DNA of 64,000 nucleotides from JAAYDS01 sp012729155 (GTDB lineage: Bacteria; Chloroflexota; Anaerolineae; UBA1429), in contig DAIPBO010000008.1 of NCBI GenBank assembly GCA_036774405.1, forward strand, positions 42,779 through 106,778, read 5' to 3'. A program made the translations under genes and the position numbers. Under the pieces are notes generated by a model, which was not told where the DNA came from, ran no database searches, and saw only the letters and a program-made list of their open reading frames with translations. Shown one piece after another: positions 32,024 to 44,434 of this stretch; position 1 is the stretch's first letter; every line of letters starts with the position of its first letter.

Positions 32024-34360
32024 TGACCTATCGCACATCAACGTCGGCATCGTGGGCGCGATCGCGTAGCCGGTCTTCTTACTGGCTGCTGTATGTGCTT
32101 GCCCTGGCTGCGGTGATCTGCCTACCGCTCTCCATTCGCTCCAGCGGCTGGGTGCCCGAGGCAGATCGGCTCATCTGGGCGGCGTTTTGGGGTCTGGGTG
32201 TTGGCTTTCTCATTGCACAAGCGCGCGTGCCCGACTGGATGACCTGGCTAGGCAGCATGGTGCTGGGCGTCGAGTACAGCCTGCAATTCGCAGCCAAACT
32301 TGCGCCAGGTCTTGCCATGCTGCTAGACGATGCCCTCGGCGCGTTCAGTTGGGCCTGGCGGGCGTTGGTCTTCCAGAACGCCAACCTGCCGCTGCCATTT
32401 GCCCGTTCACTCGCCTATAGCGTGACTCGCATCAACGAGTTCATCGATAACCTATCGGCCTGGGCTGGCGCGGCTCAGGTCGGCACCGCCAGTGAGGACA
32501 TCACGGTGCTCTGGATCGCCGTGTCATTGGCCGTGTGGCTACTGTCGTGGCATGTGGGCTATGAGCTGATACGGCAGCGGCGGCCGTTCACAGCACTGTT
32601 GCCCCTAGGTGTGGCTTTGGTGAGTAATGTGTCGTTCACCGACGTTGGCATGCCCTATGTGCACGTCTATCTGGCCATCACGCTGGCAACGCTGGTCATC
32701 GCGAACATCGACCGCCTGGAGCGATTGTGGCACCATCTGGGGCTCGACTTTTCTGCCGAGTTGCGGCGCGACACACTCCTGGCGGGTACTGGCATCACCA
32801 CCCTCGTGCTATTGGTTGCCCTGATCATGCCCTATCGTACGTGGAACGATGCAGCGTGGTTCTTCTGGAACCGTGTGGGTCCGACGATGGAGCAGATCTA
32901 CGAGCGCCTCGACAAGGCGTTCGCTGGTCGCGACCCTGTGCCCGAGCCAACGCCCGATCCCGCTTCGGCTGCCATGAGCGGGCATCTGATTACGAGCGGG
33001 TTGGGGGGAGACGAGGATATCCTGTTCACTGTGCAGGTGAGCGATCCCCGACCGCCTGACGAGCGTGAACTCATCGCCATGTATGATCCGGCCGAGATCA
33101 GCCGGATGGTGCCAAAGCGCTACTGGCGACAGCGCACCTATGATATCTATACAGGCAGCGGCTGGGAGACCAGCGGCCACGAAGCCAGTGAGTACGAGGC
33201 CGGCGACGACTGGATTACCCCCGGCTATGATGGGAGCGAGGTCGCACAGACCTTTACGCTACTCGATCTCCAGCCCGGGCTTGCGCCGGCGGTCAATATG
33301 CCGGTTCGCGTCGAGGACCAGCGCTATGCCATCGTTGTGCGGGGCCAAGACGATATGACGGCGTTGGTGGTTAATGCCGACCAGTACACCGTGGTTTCTA
33401 TGGCGCCCAAGCCTACCGTTGGTCAACTTCGTCAGGCTGAGGGCCAGTACCCAGACTGGGTGGCCGAGCAGTATCTGGCACTGCCCGATGTGCCCTCCAC
33501 GGTCACTGAGCTTGCACAGGGGTTGGTCGACGAGGCCGGTGTGACGACGCGCTATGACAAGGCGCTGGTCATCCAGGAGTATCTTCGACGGTTCATCTAT
33601 GATCTCGAGGTTGAACCACCTCCGCTAGACCGCGACGTGGTCGAGTACTTTTTGTTCGATGCACAGCGCGGCTACTGCGACTATACCGCAACCGCCATGG
33701 TGGTGATGCTGCGGTCGGTTGGTGTGGCTTCGCGCTATGCCCAAGGCTTTGGGCAGGGCCGCTTTGACTATGATGCTGGTGTCTATGTGGTTAGTGATCA
33801 GAACCGTCATGCCTGGCCGGAGGTGTACTTTCCCGATCTGGGCTGGGTAGAGTTCGAGCCCACGCCCATTCTCAGTACGTGGACACGCCCCCTATCTCCT
33901 GGCGACCTGTCTGGCGAGGCGGTGCCTGCCTCTGCCCAGGACCAGCGTAGCGGCGTGCCCCGCGTAGTTGTGTGGGGGGCGGCTCTGGCTGGCGTTGTGC
34001 TGTTCGTGGTTGTCTGGCCGCCCAAATACCTGCGGCGTCGCAGCAGCGACCCGCGACAGGCTGTTATCGACATCTACGGGCGGCTGGTGCGTGCTGCGCG
34101 CTGGTCTAACCTGGAGCCCCAGGACGGTCAGACACCAGGCGAGTATCTACATTACCTCGGCGCCCAGCTTGAGGCACGCGGCAAGTATGGCGGCGCAGCC
34201 CGCCAAGGTGTGCAGGTGATCGACAGGCTCTATCAGCAGGCTCNNNNNNNNNNAGCGCCAGCTGGCGCCGTCCGATAGCCTGCGGGCCGAATCTGCCCTG
34301 GCACGACTCAGCGGGGGACTGTGGCGCGTCTGGCTCAGGCGGCCCAAGAGAGCAGGGTAG
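32023..34360 (+). CDS. Transglutaminase-like membrane protein (TgpA type), crossing a scaffold gap
   Basis: Roughly 780 residues. About six N-terminal transmembrane helices are followed by an extracytoplasmic region and a transglutaminase-like core with Cys in GYCDYTATAMV, His in NRHAWPEVYF and an acidic residue in VEFEPTP. One more helix (about 645-665) and a C-terminal cytoplasmic DUF4129-like tail end the protein. A run of ten Ns (34244-34253) interrupts the tail. Read straight through, the frame stops at 34278, but a different frame after the Ns continues with a family-like tail (LAPSDSL, GGLWRVWLRR) to TAG at 34358-34360, which I take as the true end. It is paired with DUF58 upstream. 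Confidence 0.87.
34244..34253. other. Scaffold gap (10 N)
   Basis: Ten Ns inside the 3' end of the transglutaminase-like gene. The coding frame changes across it, so the true missing length is not congruent to ten modulo three. Confidence 0.95.
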
Positions 34361-34395
34361 TCATAGCGCCAGCATCGGGCGACTGCAGAATGGTA

Positions 34396-34424
34396 TTGCG
34401 CGTCGCGAACAGATGTGCTAGAAT
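34396..34424 (+). promoter_or_regulatory. Promoter of uvrB
   Basis: TTGCGC (34396-34401), 17-nt spacer, TAGAAT (34419-34424), 36 bases before the uvrB ATG. I see no GAAC-N4-GTTC SOS box here, unlike at imuA. Confidence 0.65.
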
Positions 34425-34460
34425 TTGGATCTGCTAGGCCCCGCCGCGAGGAGTTCTGCT

Positions 34461-36491
34461 ATGCCACCATTCCAGCTTGTGTCTGTGTTCCAGCCCACTG
34501 GCGATCAGCCTCAGGCCATCGCTCAGCTTTGCGAGGGCGTTCTGCATGGCGACCATTACCAGACGCTGTTGGGCGTTACCGGCTCGGGCAAGACGTATGT
34601 CATGGCCAAGATCATCGAAGCGGTGCAGCGCCCGACGTTGGTGATGGCACACAACAAGACCTTGGCGGCACAACTCTACTCAGAGTTCAAAGAGTTCTTT
34701 CCACACAACGCCGTCGAGTACTTTGTCAGTTACTATGACTACTATCAGCCCGAGGCGTACATTCCACGCACCGATACCTATATCGAAAAGGACGCCCTGA
34801 TCAATGAAGAGATCGAGAGGCTGCGCCTCTCGGCCACTTCGTCGCTCTTTAGCCGGCGCGATGTGGTCATCGTTGCCTCGGTGTCGTGCATCTATGCGCT
34901 GGGTGATCCAGAGGAGTACGGCAAGGTCGTGGTTGACCTAAAGGTGGGCCAGGTCGAGAGTCGCGACCGCATCCTGAGGCATCTGGTCAGCATCTTTTAC
35001 GAGCGTAACGATGCGGTGCTGTCGCCGGGCAAGTTCCGTGTGCGTGGCGACACGATGGAGATCATGCCGGCCTATGGGCAGACGGTCTATCGCGTCGAGT
35101 TCTGGGGCGATGAGATCGAGCGTATCGTCGAAGCCGATGCCCTCACCGGTGAGCTTTTGGCCGAGCACCGTAGCATCCAAGTCTTTCCAGCCAAGCACTA
35201 TATCACGCCGCAAGAGCGCATGGAGGATTCTCTCAAGCTGATCGAGGCCGAGCTCGAGGAGCGTCTGGCCGCGTTGCGTGCTGACGAGAAACTCCTCGAG
35301 GCACAACGTCTGGAACAGCGCACGCGTTACGATATCGAGATGCTCCGTGAGGTGGGGAGTTGCTCGGGTGTCGAGAACTATGCGCGGCATCTGTCGCAGC
35401 GCCAGGCAGGCGAGGCTCCCTGGACGTTGCTCGACTATTTCCCTAATGATATGTTGATGTTCATCGACGAGTCGCACATGACGGTTCCGCAGATTCGCGG
35501 GATGTATCATGGCGATCGTGCTCGCAAAGAGGTGCTGGTGGACTATGGCTTCCGTCTGCCCTCTGCGTTGGACAACCGGCCGCTCACGTTTGACGAGTTC
35601 GAGCAGCACATCACGCAATGCATCTTTGTATCCGCGACGCCACGCGATTTTGAGCGCGAGCACAGCGCGCAGATCGTCGAGCAGGTCATCCGTCCCACTG
35701 GACTGGTTGACCCCGAGGTCATCGTCAGGCCCATTCAGGGGCAGATCGACGATCTGATTGCTGAGGTTCGTAGGGTGGTTGCGCGCGGTGAACGCGCTCT
35801 GATCACGACGCTCACCAAGCGAATGGCCGAGGATCTCTCCGAGTATCTGCGCGAAACCGGCATGAGCGTGCACTACCTGCACTCTGAGATCGGCACCATC
35901 GAGCGCGTCGAGATTCTGCGCGACCTGCGCGCAGGCGTGTACGACGTAGTGGTCGGTGTGAACCTGCTACGTGAAGGGCTCGATCTGCCCGAGGTGTCAC
36001 TGGTGGTGATTCTGGATGCAGACAAGGAGGGTTTTCTGCGCAGTAGCGGTTCGCTGATTCAGACGATCGGCCGTGCGGCGCGCAACGTAAATGGTCGCGT
36101 GGTGATGTATGCCGATCAGGTAACCGATTCGATGCGTGAGGCCATTGACGAGACGAATCGTCGCCGCGAGATCCAGATCGCGTATAACAACGCGCATGGC
36201 ATCACGCCCAGCACTATTGTCAAGGACGTCAACCGTCTGACCGACAACCTGCGGTCTGTGGCTGAGGAGGTCAAGCCCTATGCCAGCGCTACGCAGATGC
36301 CCCGTGCTGAGGCGGAGCGCATGATCAAAGAGCTGCAGACCCAGATGAAACAGGCTGCAGAGGCACTCGAGTTTGAGAAGGCAGCCATGTTGCGCGACCG
36401 CATCTTTGAGTTGCGGCGCATGCAAGAGAGTGGTGAACACATACCCGAGTGGGAGTTGATTCGGCAGTACGACCGCCAGGGAGATCGTTGA
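34461..36491 (+). CDS. uvrB: UvrABC system protein B
   Basis: 676 residues, the damage-verification helicase of nucleotide excision repair. Walker A GVTGSGKTYV, the beta-hairpin YYDYYQPEAYIP that inserts into the helix, the motif II region MLMFIDESHMTVPQ, helicase motifs IV-VI (LREGLDLPEVSLV, QTIGRAARN), and the C-terminal UVR coiled coil (about 630-665) that binds UvrC. Start at ATG 34461 with GAGGAG upstream; an ATG-like extension from 34425 lies in the promoter. The stop overlaps the start of the radical SAM gene. Confidence 0.97.
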   Translation: MPPFQLVSVFQPTGDQPQAIAQLCEGVLHGDHYQTLLGVTGSGKTYVMAKIIEAVQRPTLVMAHNKTLAAQLYSEFKEFFPHNAVEYFVSYYDYYQPEAYIPRTDTYIEKDALINEEIERLRLSATSSLFSRRDVVIVASVSCIYALGDPEEYGKVVVDLKVGQVESRDRILRHLVSIFYERNDAVLSPGKFRVRGDTMEIMPAYGQTVYRVEFWGDEIERIVEADALTGELLAEHRSIQVFPAKHYITPQERMEDSLKLIEAELEERLAALRADEKLLEAQRLEQRTRYDIEMLREVGSCSGVENYARHLSQRQAGEAPWTLLDYFPNDMLMFIDESHMTVPQIRGMYHGDRARKEVLVDYGFRLPSALDNRPLTFDEFEQHITQCIFVSATPRDFEREHSAQIVEQVIRPTGLVDPEVIVRPIQGQIDDLIAEVRRVVARGERALITTLTKRMAEDLSEYLRETGMSVHYLHSEIGTIERVEILRDLRAGVYDVVVGVNLLREGLDLPEVSLVVILDADKEGFLRSSGSLIQTIGRAARNVNGRVVMYADQVTDSMREAIDETNRRREIQIAYNNAHGITPSTIVKDVNRLTDNLRSVAEEVKPYASATQMPRAEAERMIKELQTQMKQAAEALEFEKAAMLRDRIFELRRMQESGEHIPEWELIRQYDRQGDR

Positions 36492-37420
36492 ACCCGGTGG
36501 CGGCCTCATACCTCAGACTTTCTGATGATGAGCTGGCCGATCGGGTGGGCGAGGCGCTTGGGCGCCTGGCGAATTGCGATCTATGTCCGCGGCTCTGTGG
36601 CGTGGACCGGACTGCAGGCGAGCTTGGCTACTGCCAGAGTGGCCGTCTTGCGCGTGTCGCCAGCTGGCATGCGCACATGTGGGAAGAGCCACCCATCAGT
36701 GGCTGGCAAGGCTCAGGCACGGTGTTTCTCAGCAACTGCACGGCGCGGTGCATGTTCTGCCAGAACTATCCCATCAGCCAGATGGGGGTTGGTGCAGAAA
36801 AGAGCGCTGAGCAGCTGGCCAATCTCGTGCTTCGGCTCCAGCGTCAGGGTTGTCATAACATCAATCTGGTGACGCCAACCCACTGGGTTCCGCAGATACT
36901 CGAGGCGCTCGCCATCGCCAGGCAGAAGGGTTTGGTGCTGCCGCTCCTCTACAACACCAGCGGCTACGACCGACCCCAGACGCTACGGCTGCTCGAGGGC
37001 ATCGTCGATATCTATCTGCCTGACAGCAAGTATGCCGACAATGACGCAGCACAGCGTCTGTCGGGCTATGTGAAGTATGTCGAAAGCAACCGTGCGGCCC
37101 TGCTTGAGATGGTGCGCCAGGTGGGCCCTGCGCTCATCATGGATAAAGATGGTTTGGCGTACAGAGGTATAGTGATCAGACATCTGGTGCTCCCTAACGG
37201 CCTTTCGCAGACGCCAGATGTCTTGCGCTGGCTCAAAGAGAATCTGGGACAGGGGCTCTATGTCAGTCTGATGGCACAGTATTTTCCTGCGCATCGCGCC
37301 GTGGGCGACACAGCGCTCGGTCGGCGGTTGCGCCGAGACGAATATGACGAGGCCGTTGCAGCACTCCACGCGCTCGGGTTTGAGAACGGCTGGCAGCAGG
37401 AGCTCTCAGTAGACTACTGA
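36488..37420 (+). CDS. PflX-type radical SAM protein (pyruvate-formate-lyase-activase-like)
   Basis: About 310 residues. An N-terminal cysteine cluster (CDLCPRLC...GYC, roughly residues 28-48) resembles a second Fe-S or zinc site. The radical SAM motif CTARCMFCQNY follows, and the C-terminal half continues the partial TIM barrel (LVTPTHWVPQI, VDIYLPDSKY, IRHLVLPNG). It belongs to the COG1313/PflX group of uncharacterised glycyl-radical-activase-like enzymes; no glycyl-radical enzyme is nearby. The start is probably TTG 36488, sharing bases with the uvrB stop (TTGA), behind AGGGAG; GTG 36497 is an alternative. Confidence 0.88.
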   Translation: MNPVAASYLRLSDDELADRVGEALGRLANCDLCPRLCGVDRTAGELGYCQSGRLARVASWHAHMWEEPPISGWQGSGTVFLSNCTARCMFCQNYPISQMGVGAEKSAEQLANLVLRLQRQGCHNINLVTPTHWVPQILEALAIARQKGLVLPLLYNTSGYDRPQTLRLLEGIVDIYLPDSKYADNDAAQRLSGYVKYVESNRAALLEMVRQVGPALIMDKDGLAYRGIVIRHLVLPNGLSQTPDVLRWLKENLGQGLYVSLMAQYFPAHRAVGDTALGRRLRRDEYDEAVAALHALGFENGWQQELSVDY

Positions 37421-37435
37421 CCGACAAAGGTCGAG

Positions 37436-37464
37436 TTGAGCGCCGTCACGCTGTTGGCTATAAT
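37436..37464 (+). promoter_or_regulatory. Promoter of uvrA
   Basis: TTGAGC (37436-37441), 17-nt spacer, perfect TATAAT (37459-37464), 32 bases before ATG 37497. Confidence 0.8.
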
Positions 37465-37496
37465 GAGTAGTCAAGCAACGGTGGGTGAACAGAAGC

Positions 37497-40394
<2,898 letters not shown>

Positions 40395-40396
40395 CC

Positions 40397-41695
40397 ATGT
40401 CAGCGATCCTGCGCTACTATCTGTGGAATATCGGTTGTCAGATGAATCAGGCGGATGCCCGACATGTGGCGGAAGAGCTCGACTCGCGGGGTTATCGAGC
40501 TACGCCAACGCCCGAGCGAGCCGACCTTTTGATCCTCAACACCTGCGTGGTGCGCCAAAGTGCAGAAGATAGAGTGCTGGGGCGTCTCAGCTCGCTGCGA
40601 CCACTAAAAGCCGGCCCTCGCCAGCGCGCTCTGGCTGTGATGGGCTGCTTTGTGGGCGATATCGAGGCCCTCCAGCGCGACTATCCGTACGTGGACGCCT
40701 TTTTCCGCCCCTCTGACCTCGACGGGTTGGCTGCCTGGCTAGATCGCTGGGAGGTGGAGCATCTTTGGGGCCTGGCTGGGGGCGAGGTCTCCACAGCGCC
40801 GCAGGTGGCCGAGTTGGTGCCGGTGAGCTATGGCTGCGACCATCGCTGCACCTACTGTATTGTCGCGCTGCGACGCGGCGCACAGCACAGCCGTCCGATC
40901 GACGAGGTTGTTGCCGACGTACAGGCTTTGGTGGCACGCGGAGCACGCGAGGTAACGCTGCTTGGGCAGAATGTGGACGCGTACGGTCTCGATCTCGCGG
41001 ATGGCACCGACCTCGCGGCGGTGCTGCGTGCCGTTCACGCCATCGAGGGGCTGGCGCGGATCCGGTTCTTGACATCACACCCTCGCGAGATGACACAGGC
41101 GCTCATCGACACTGTGGCAGCGCTACCGCGTGTCTGCCCGAGCTGGGAGCTGGCTGTGCAGTCGGGAGATGATGAGGTGCTGCGCCGCATGGGGCGCGGC
41201 TATACCGTAGAGCGCTTTCGTGACCTGGTGCAGCGCATCCGTGCGGCCACGCCAGACGGGTCCATCAACACCGACATCATCGTGGGCTTTCCTGGGGAGA
41301 GCGAGGCGCAGTTCGAGAACACGCTCAGGCTCGTGCGTGAGACGCGCTTTGACCTGGTGCACATCGCCGCCTACTCACCCCGACCCGGCACAGTGGCGGC
41401 CACCTGGCCAGACGATGTGTCCCCTGACGTGAAGGAGCGCCGTCGCCTGAAGCTCGAGATGCTTCAGGAGCAGATTGCGGGCGAGATCAACGCTCAACTG
41501 CTGGGCCAGACCATCGAGGTCCTCGTCGATGGTCAGCAGCGCGGCCGGTGGCGTGGGCGCACACGTACCAACAAACTCGTGTTCTTTGAGGCAGATGAAG
41601 ACTGGCTGGGACGTATGGCGCTGGTGCGCCTCGAATGGACAGGACCCTGGTCGATGCGTGGGCAGGTAGTCGGGGCAGTGCCCTCTATGCCTTAG
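40397..41695 (+). CDS. miaB: tRNA-2-methylthio-N6-dimethylallyladenosine synthase family (MiaB-like methylthiotransferase)
   Basis: 432 residues. The UPF0004 N-terminal domain holds three cluster cysteines (NIGCQMNQAD, NTCVVR, MGCFVGD). The radical SAM domain has CDHRCTYC (about 150-157). A C-terminal TRAM domain (last about 65 residues) binds tRNA. It adds a methylthio group to i6A37 of tRNAs reading UNN codons. The order and motif set fit MiaB better than MtaB or RimO, although GRG-type signatures were not compared. Start ATG 40397 lies two bases past the uvrA stop, with GAGGTGG inside the uvrA end. Confidence 0.93.
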   Translation: MSAILRYYLWNIGCQMNQADARHVAEELDSRGYRATPTPERADLLILNTCVVRQSAEDRVLGRLSSLRPLKAGPRQRALAVMGCFVGDIEALQRDYPYVDAFFRPSDLDGLAAWLDRWEVEHLWGLAGGEVSTAPQVAELVPVSYGCDHRCTYCIVALRRGAQHSRPIDEVVADVQALVARGAREVTLLGQNVDAYGLDLADGTDLAAVLRAVHAIEGLARIRFLTSHPREMTQALIDTVAALPRVCPSWELAVQSGDDEVLRRMGRGYTVERFRDLVQRIRAATPDGSINTDIIVGFPGESEAQFENTLRLVRETRFDLVHIAAYSPRPGTVAATWPDDVSPDVKERRRLKLEMLQEQIAGEINAQLLGQTIEVLVDGQQRGRWRGRTRTNKLVFFEADEDWLGRMALVRLEWTGPWSMRGQVVGAVPSMP

Positions 41696-41706
41696 CGAGC
41701 ACAGAT

Positions 41707-41728
41707 GGGCGGGCTTCATAGCCCGCCC
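41707..41728. terminator. Bidirectional hairpin between miaB and der
   Basis: A nine-base-pair stem (41707-41715 with 41720-41728) with a TCAT loop between convergent genes; T-tracts are weak on both sides. Confidence 0.5.
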
Positions 41729-41733
41729 GATGG

Positions 41734-43059
41734 CTAGTCGCGCTTGTGCCCCCTGAAAACCAACCGGAGCGGCGTGCCCTCATACTTGAAGCGCAGCCGC
41801 AGCTGGTTCTCTAGATAACGCTGGTAGCCAAAATGCACCAGCTTCGTATCGTTGACAAAAAAGACAAAGGTTGGCGGAGACACTGAGTCGGCCTGGGTCC
41901 CGTAGTAAATGCGCAGCTTCTTGCCCCACTTGGTGGGTGGAGAGCGCCTCGCGGTGGCATCTCGGATCATATCGTTGATCGCCGAGGTGGACAGGCGCGT
42001 ACGCCGCTCAGAATCGATGCGTAAGGCGAGGGGCAAGATCGTATTGACGCGCTGTCCCGTCAAGGCCGAGATGAACAGGATGGGCACATAATCCATAAAA
42101 CGAAGCTCACGCCGCACGTACTCGGTGAACGTGGGCATGGTGTGGGTATCCTTTTCAATGGCGTCCCACTTGTTCACCAGCACCACCACGCTTTTCGCCT
42201 CTTCTAGAATGTAGCCGGCAATGTGCGCGTCTTGCGCGGTTACACCGTCGGTGGCGTCGAGCAGCAGCAGTACGACATCAGCGCGTGAGATGGCACGCAT
42301 TGAGCGGAGCACGCTGTACTTTTCGATGCCGACCTCGACCTTGCCACGACGGCGAATGCCAGCTGTGTCGATGAGCACCACGTCGCGCTCGTCAAAGCGA
42401 AGCCGAGTATCGATGGCATCGCGTGTGGTGCCTGGTACAGCGCTCACGATCGATCGTCCTTCACCGGTGAGGCGATTCAGCAAGGACGACTTGCCCACGT
42501 TGGTGCGACCCACCAGTGCGATGTGCAGCGTCTCGGGCTCGTCTTCCTCATCCGGAAGTTCCGGGAGCGCATTGACGATCTGATCGAGCAGGTCGCCCGA
42601 TGCCAGGCCACGCTCGGCTGAGATCGCCAGGGGCTCGCCCAACCCCAGCGCATAGAACTCGTGGATGGCCATCTCACGTTTGAGATTGTCAGCCTTGTTG
42701 ATTGTCAGCACCACCGGTTTTGCGGTGCGCCGCAGAATGTCGGCGATCTCGTGGTCTGGTCCGGTCAAGCCCTCGGTGATGTCAGCGAGCATAACGATGA
42801 CGTCGGCCTCTTCGATGGCCAGTTCTGCCTGGGCGCGCACCTGCAGCGTAATCTCATCGGTTTCGCCCAACACCAGACCACCAGTGTCGACCAGAGAGAA
42901 AACCTTGCCGCCCCATTCGACATCGCCATAGATGCGGTCTCGCGTGGTGCCGGGCAGGTCTTCGACGATGGCGCGGCGCTCACCGATCAGGCGGTTAAAC
43001 AAGGTGGATTTGCCTACATTGGGCCGGCCCACCAGGGCTACCAGTGGTTTGCGTGGCAT
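41734..43059 (-). CDS. der: Ribosome-associated GTPase Der (EngA)
   Basis: 441 residues with two tandem GTPase domains: G1 motifs GRPNVGKSTLFN (about 9-20) and GRTNVGKSSLLN, G3 DTGG and DTAG, G4 NKAD and NKWD. A C-terminal KH-like domain covers the last about 90 residues. Essential for 50S subunit maturation. Last gene of a probable six-gene operon (membrane protein, methyltransferase, argF, cdaA, cdaR, der), 14 bases after the YbbR gene. Confidence 0.97.
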   Translation of the reverse strand: MPRKPLVALVGRPNVGKSTLFNRLIGERRAIVEDLPGTTRDRIYGDVEWGGKVFSLVDTGGLVLGETDEITLQVRAQAELAIEEADVIVMLADITEGLTGPDHEIADILRRTAKPVVLTINKADNLKREMAIHEFYALGLGEPLAISAERGLASGDLLDQIVNALPELPDEEDEPETLHIALVGRTNVGKSSLLNRLTGEGRSIVSAVPGTTRDAIDTRLRFDERDVVLIDTAGIRRRGKVEVGIEKYSVLRSMRAISRADVVLLLLDATDGVTAQDAHIAGYILEEAKSVVVLVNKWDAIEKDTHTMPTFTEYVRRELRFMDYVPILFISALTGQRVNTILPLALRIDSERRTRLSTSAINDMIRDATARRSPPTKWGKKLRIYYGTQADSVSPPTFVFFVNDTKLVHFGYQRYLENQLRLRFKYEGTPLRLVFRGHKRD

Positions 43060-43073
43060 ATCGTTCCTTCTGC

Positions 43074-44420
43074 TCAGGGTGCGGTGCTAGACTGCGGTGT
43101 ACGGGTGGGCGCAGTCGTTGGCGTTACGGTGGGCGCAAGCGTACGGGCGGCTCCTGGCGTGGTGGTTGGCATGCGCGCCAACGTCACCTGCACCATCTCT
43201 GGCAGAATCTCTTTGACAGTGAGTTGCTGCAGCGGCGAGTCTGCGCCGGCGACCTTGTTGACACGAGGACGTAACTGGTGGGTGCCCTCGCCGAGCGAGG
43301 ACACGTCGATAGTCGCATCCAGCAGGTTCGTTTGTAAGGTGTCCAGAATAGCCGATGGCCCCGTCAAGAGCACATCGACGACCGGCACCGACACATCTGC
43401 TGATAGCCCTTCGCCCAAACCGACGATGCGCAGCGGCAGCTCTACAGTCGTGCCCCCGATGACCGGATCGATGCCGATGCTAACGGTGACCTCAAAAGGC
43501 TGGTCGACAGGAGCGCCATACACCTGCACACCTGCAGGTAGCGATAGAGGCAGCCGGTCTGCAAAGCTGCGCGTGACGCCGGTGGTATCGATCTCTCCGG
43601 CTGCATCGACGACGCTGCCCATCGCATCGATGGTGTCTGGCGGCCCGAACACCGTCACCGTCGAGGGCGAAACGCTGACGCTGCTCACGAAATAACCGCG
43701 CGCGGGGACGCCGCTGGTGCGGGCACGGACGGCCACCTCGCGAAAGTTCTCGCGCTTTTGCACCACCACACGTACGGTCACGTCGGTGGGCTCGACTTTG
43801 ACGGTGTCGACGGTCCTGCCCTCGCTGTCTAGGGCTCGCACGCGCACCGTCTCTTCATATGTCGTGCGCTGGTTGGCAACCGAAACGCTGCCCGCCACGC
43901 GCACCACCGCATCTACCGCCGAACGAGCGCCAGAAAGGGTTACGGCAACGGGCTGGATGCTGGGCGCCATGGCGTCGTAGCCCAGGGGCAGCTCGTCTCT
44001 ATCGGTCACGTCGATGGTCACCGGCACTTCGCGCGAGACGAGTGGCTCGACCTGCACGATGACACTGTCCTGATGCACATCCTCGATGGTCACCGTGCGA
44101 TCAGTGCAGACAACCTGGACCGGCACAATGTTGACACCGGTGCTGAGGTCAGACCAGTCAGCGGTGGCCACAAAGCTGTCGTTGGTCAGCGTCTCCCAAC
44201 TCGATGCAAAGGCGCGGATCTCCACCTCTACAGTAGTTGCAGGCTTGTTGATGACGACGACGTCGTCTGGCCGATTCTGTACTTGAATCGGTATCGGCTC
44301 TGGGAACCGGTCTTTGCGGGGGCGCTCTTGCTCATAGTTGGCAACAAGCCACACGAACAAGGCCAGCACCAGGGCTAGCACGGCGGTGCTCATGTGGTTA
44401 AAGATTCTGCGAGGTAGCAC
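43074..44420 (-). CDS. YbbR-domain protein, probable CdaA regulator (CdaR)
   Basis: 448 residues. One N-terminal membrane helix (about 10-28) is followed by four YbbR-type beta repeats outside the membrane (recurring VxV-xxxP...GVxVxGP patterns). A Thr/Pro/Ala-rich low-complexity tail (last about 30 residues) may reach into the cell wall. In Firmicutes CdaR binds the diadenylate cyclase CdaA, whose gene lies 14 bases upstream. The start ATG directly precedes MLPRRIFNH and the anchor. Function as cyclase regulator is by family and neighbourhood. Confidence 0.88.
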   Translation of the reverse strand: MLPRRIFNHMSTAVLALVLALFVWLVANYEQERPRKDRFPEPIPIQVQNRPDDVVVINKPATTVEVEIRAFASSWETLTNDSFVATADWSDLSTGVNIVPVQVVCTDRTVTIEDVHQDSVIVQVEPLVSREVPVTIDVTDRDELPLGYDAMAPSIQPVAVTLSGARSAVDAVVRVAGSVSVANQRTTYEETVRVRALDSEGRTVDTVKVEPTDVTVRVVVQKRENFREVAVRARTSGVPARGYFVSSVSVSPSTVTVFGPPDTIDAMGSVVDAAGEIDTTGVTRSFADRLPLSLPAGVQVYGAPVDQPFEVTVSIGIDPVIGGTTVELPLRIVGLGEGLSADVSVPVVDVLLTGPSAILDTLQTNLLDATIDVSSLGEGTHQLRPRVNKVAGADSPLQQLTVKEILPEMVQVTLARMPTTTPGAARTLAPTVTPTTAPTRTPQSSTAP

Positions 44421-44434
44421 GAATAGACTCCCGA

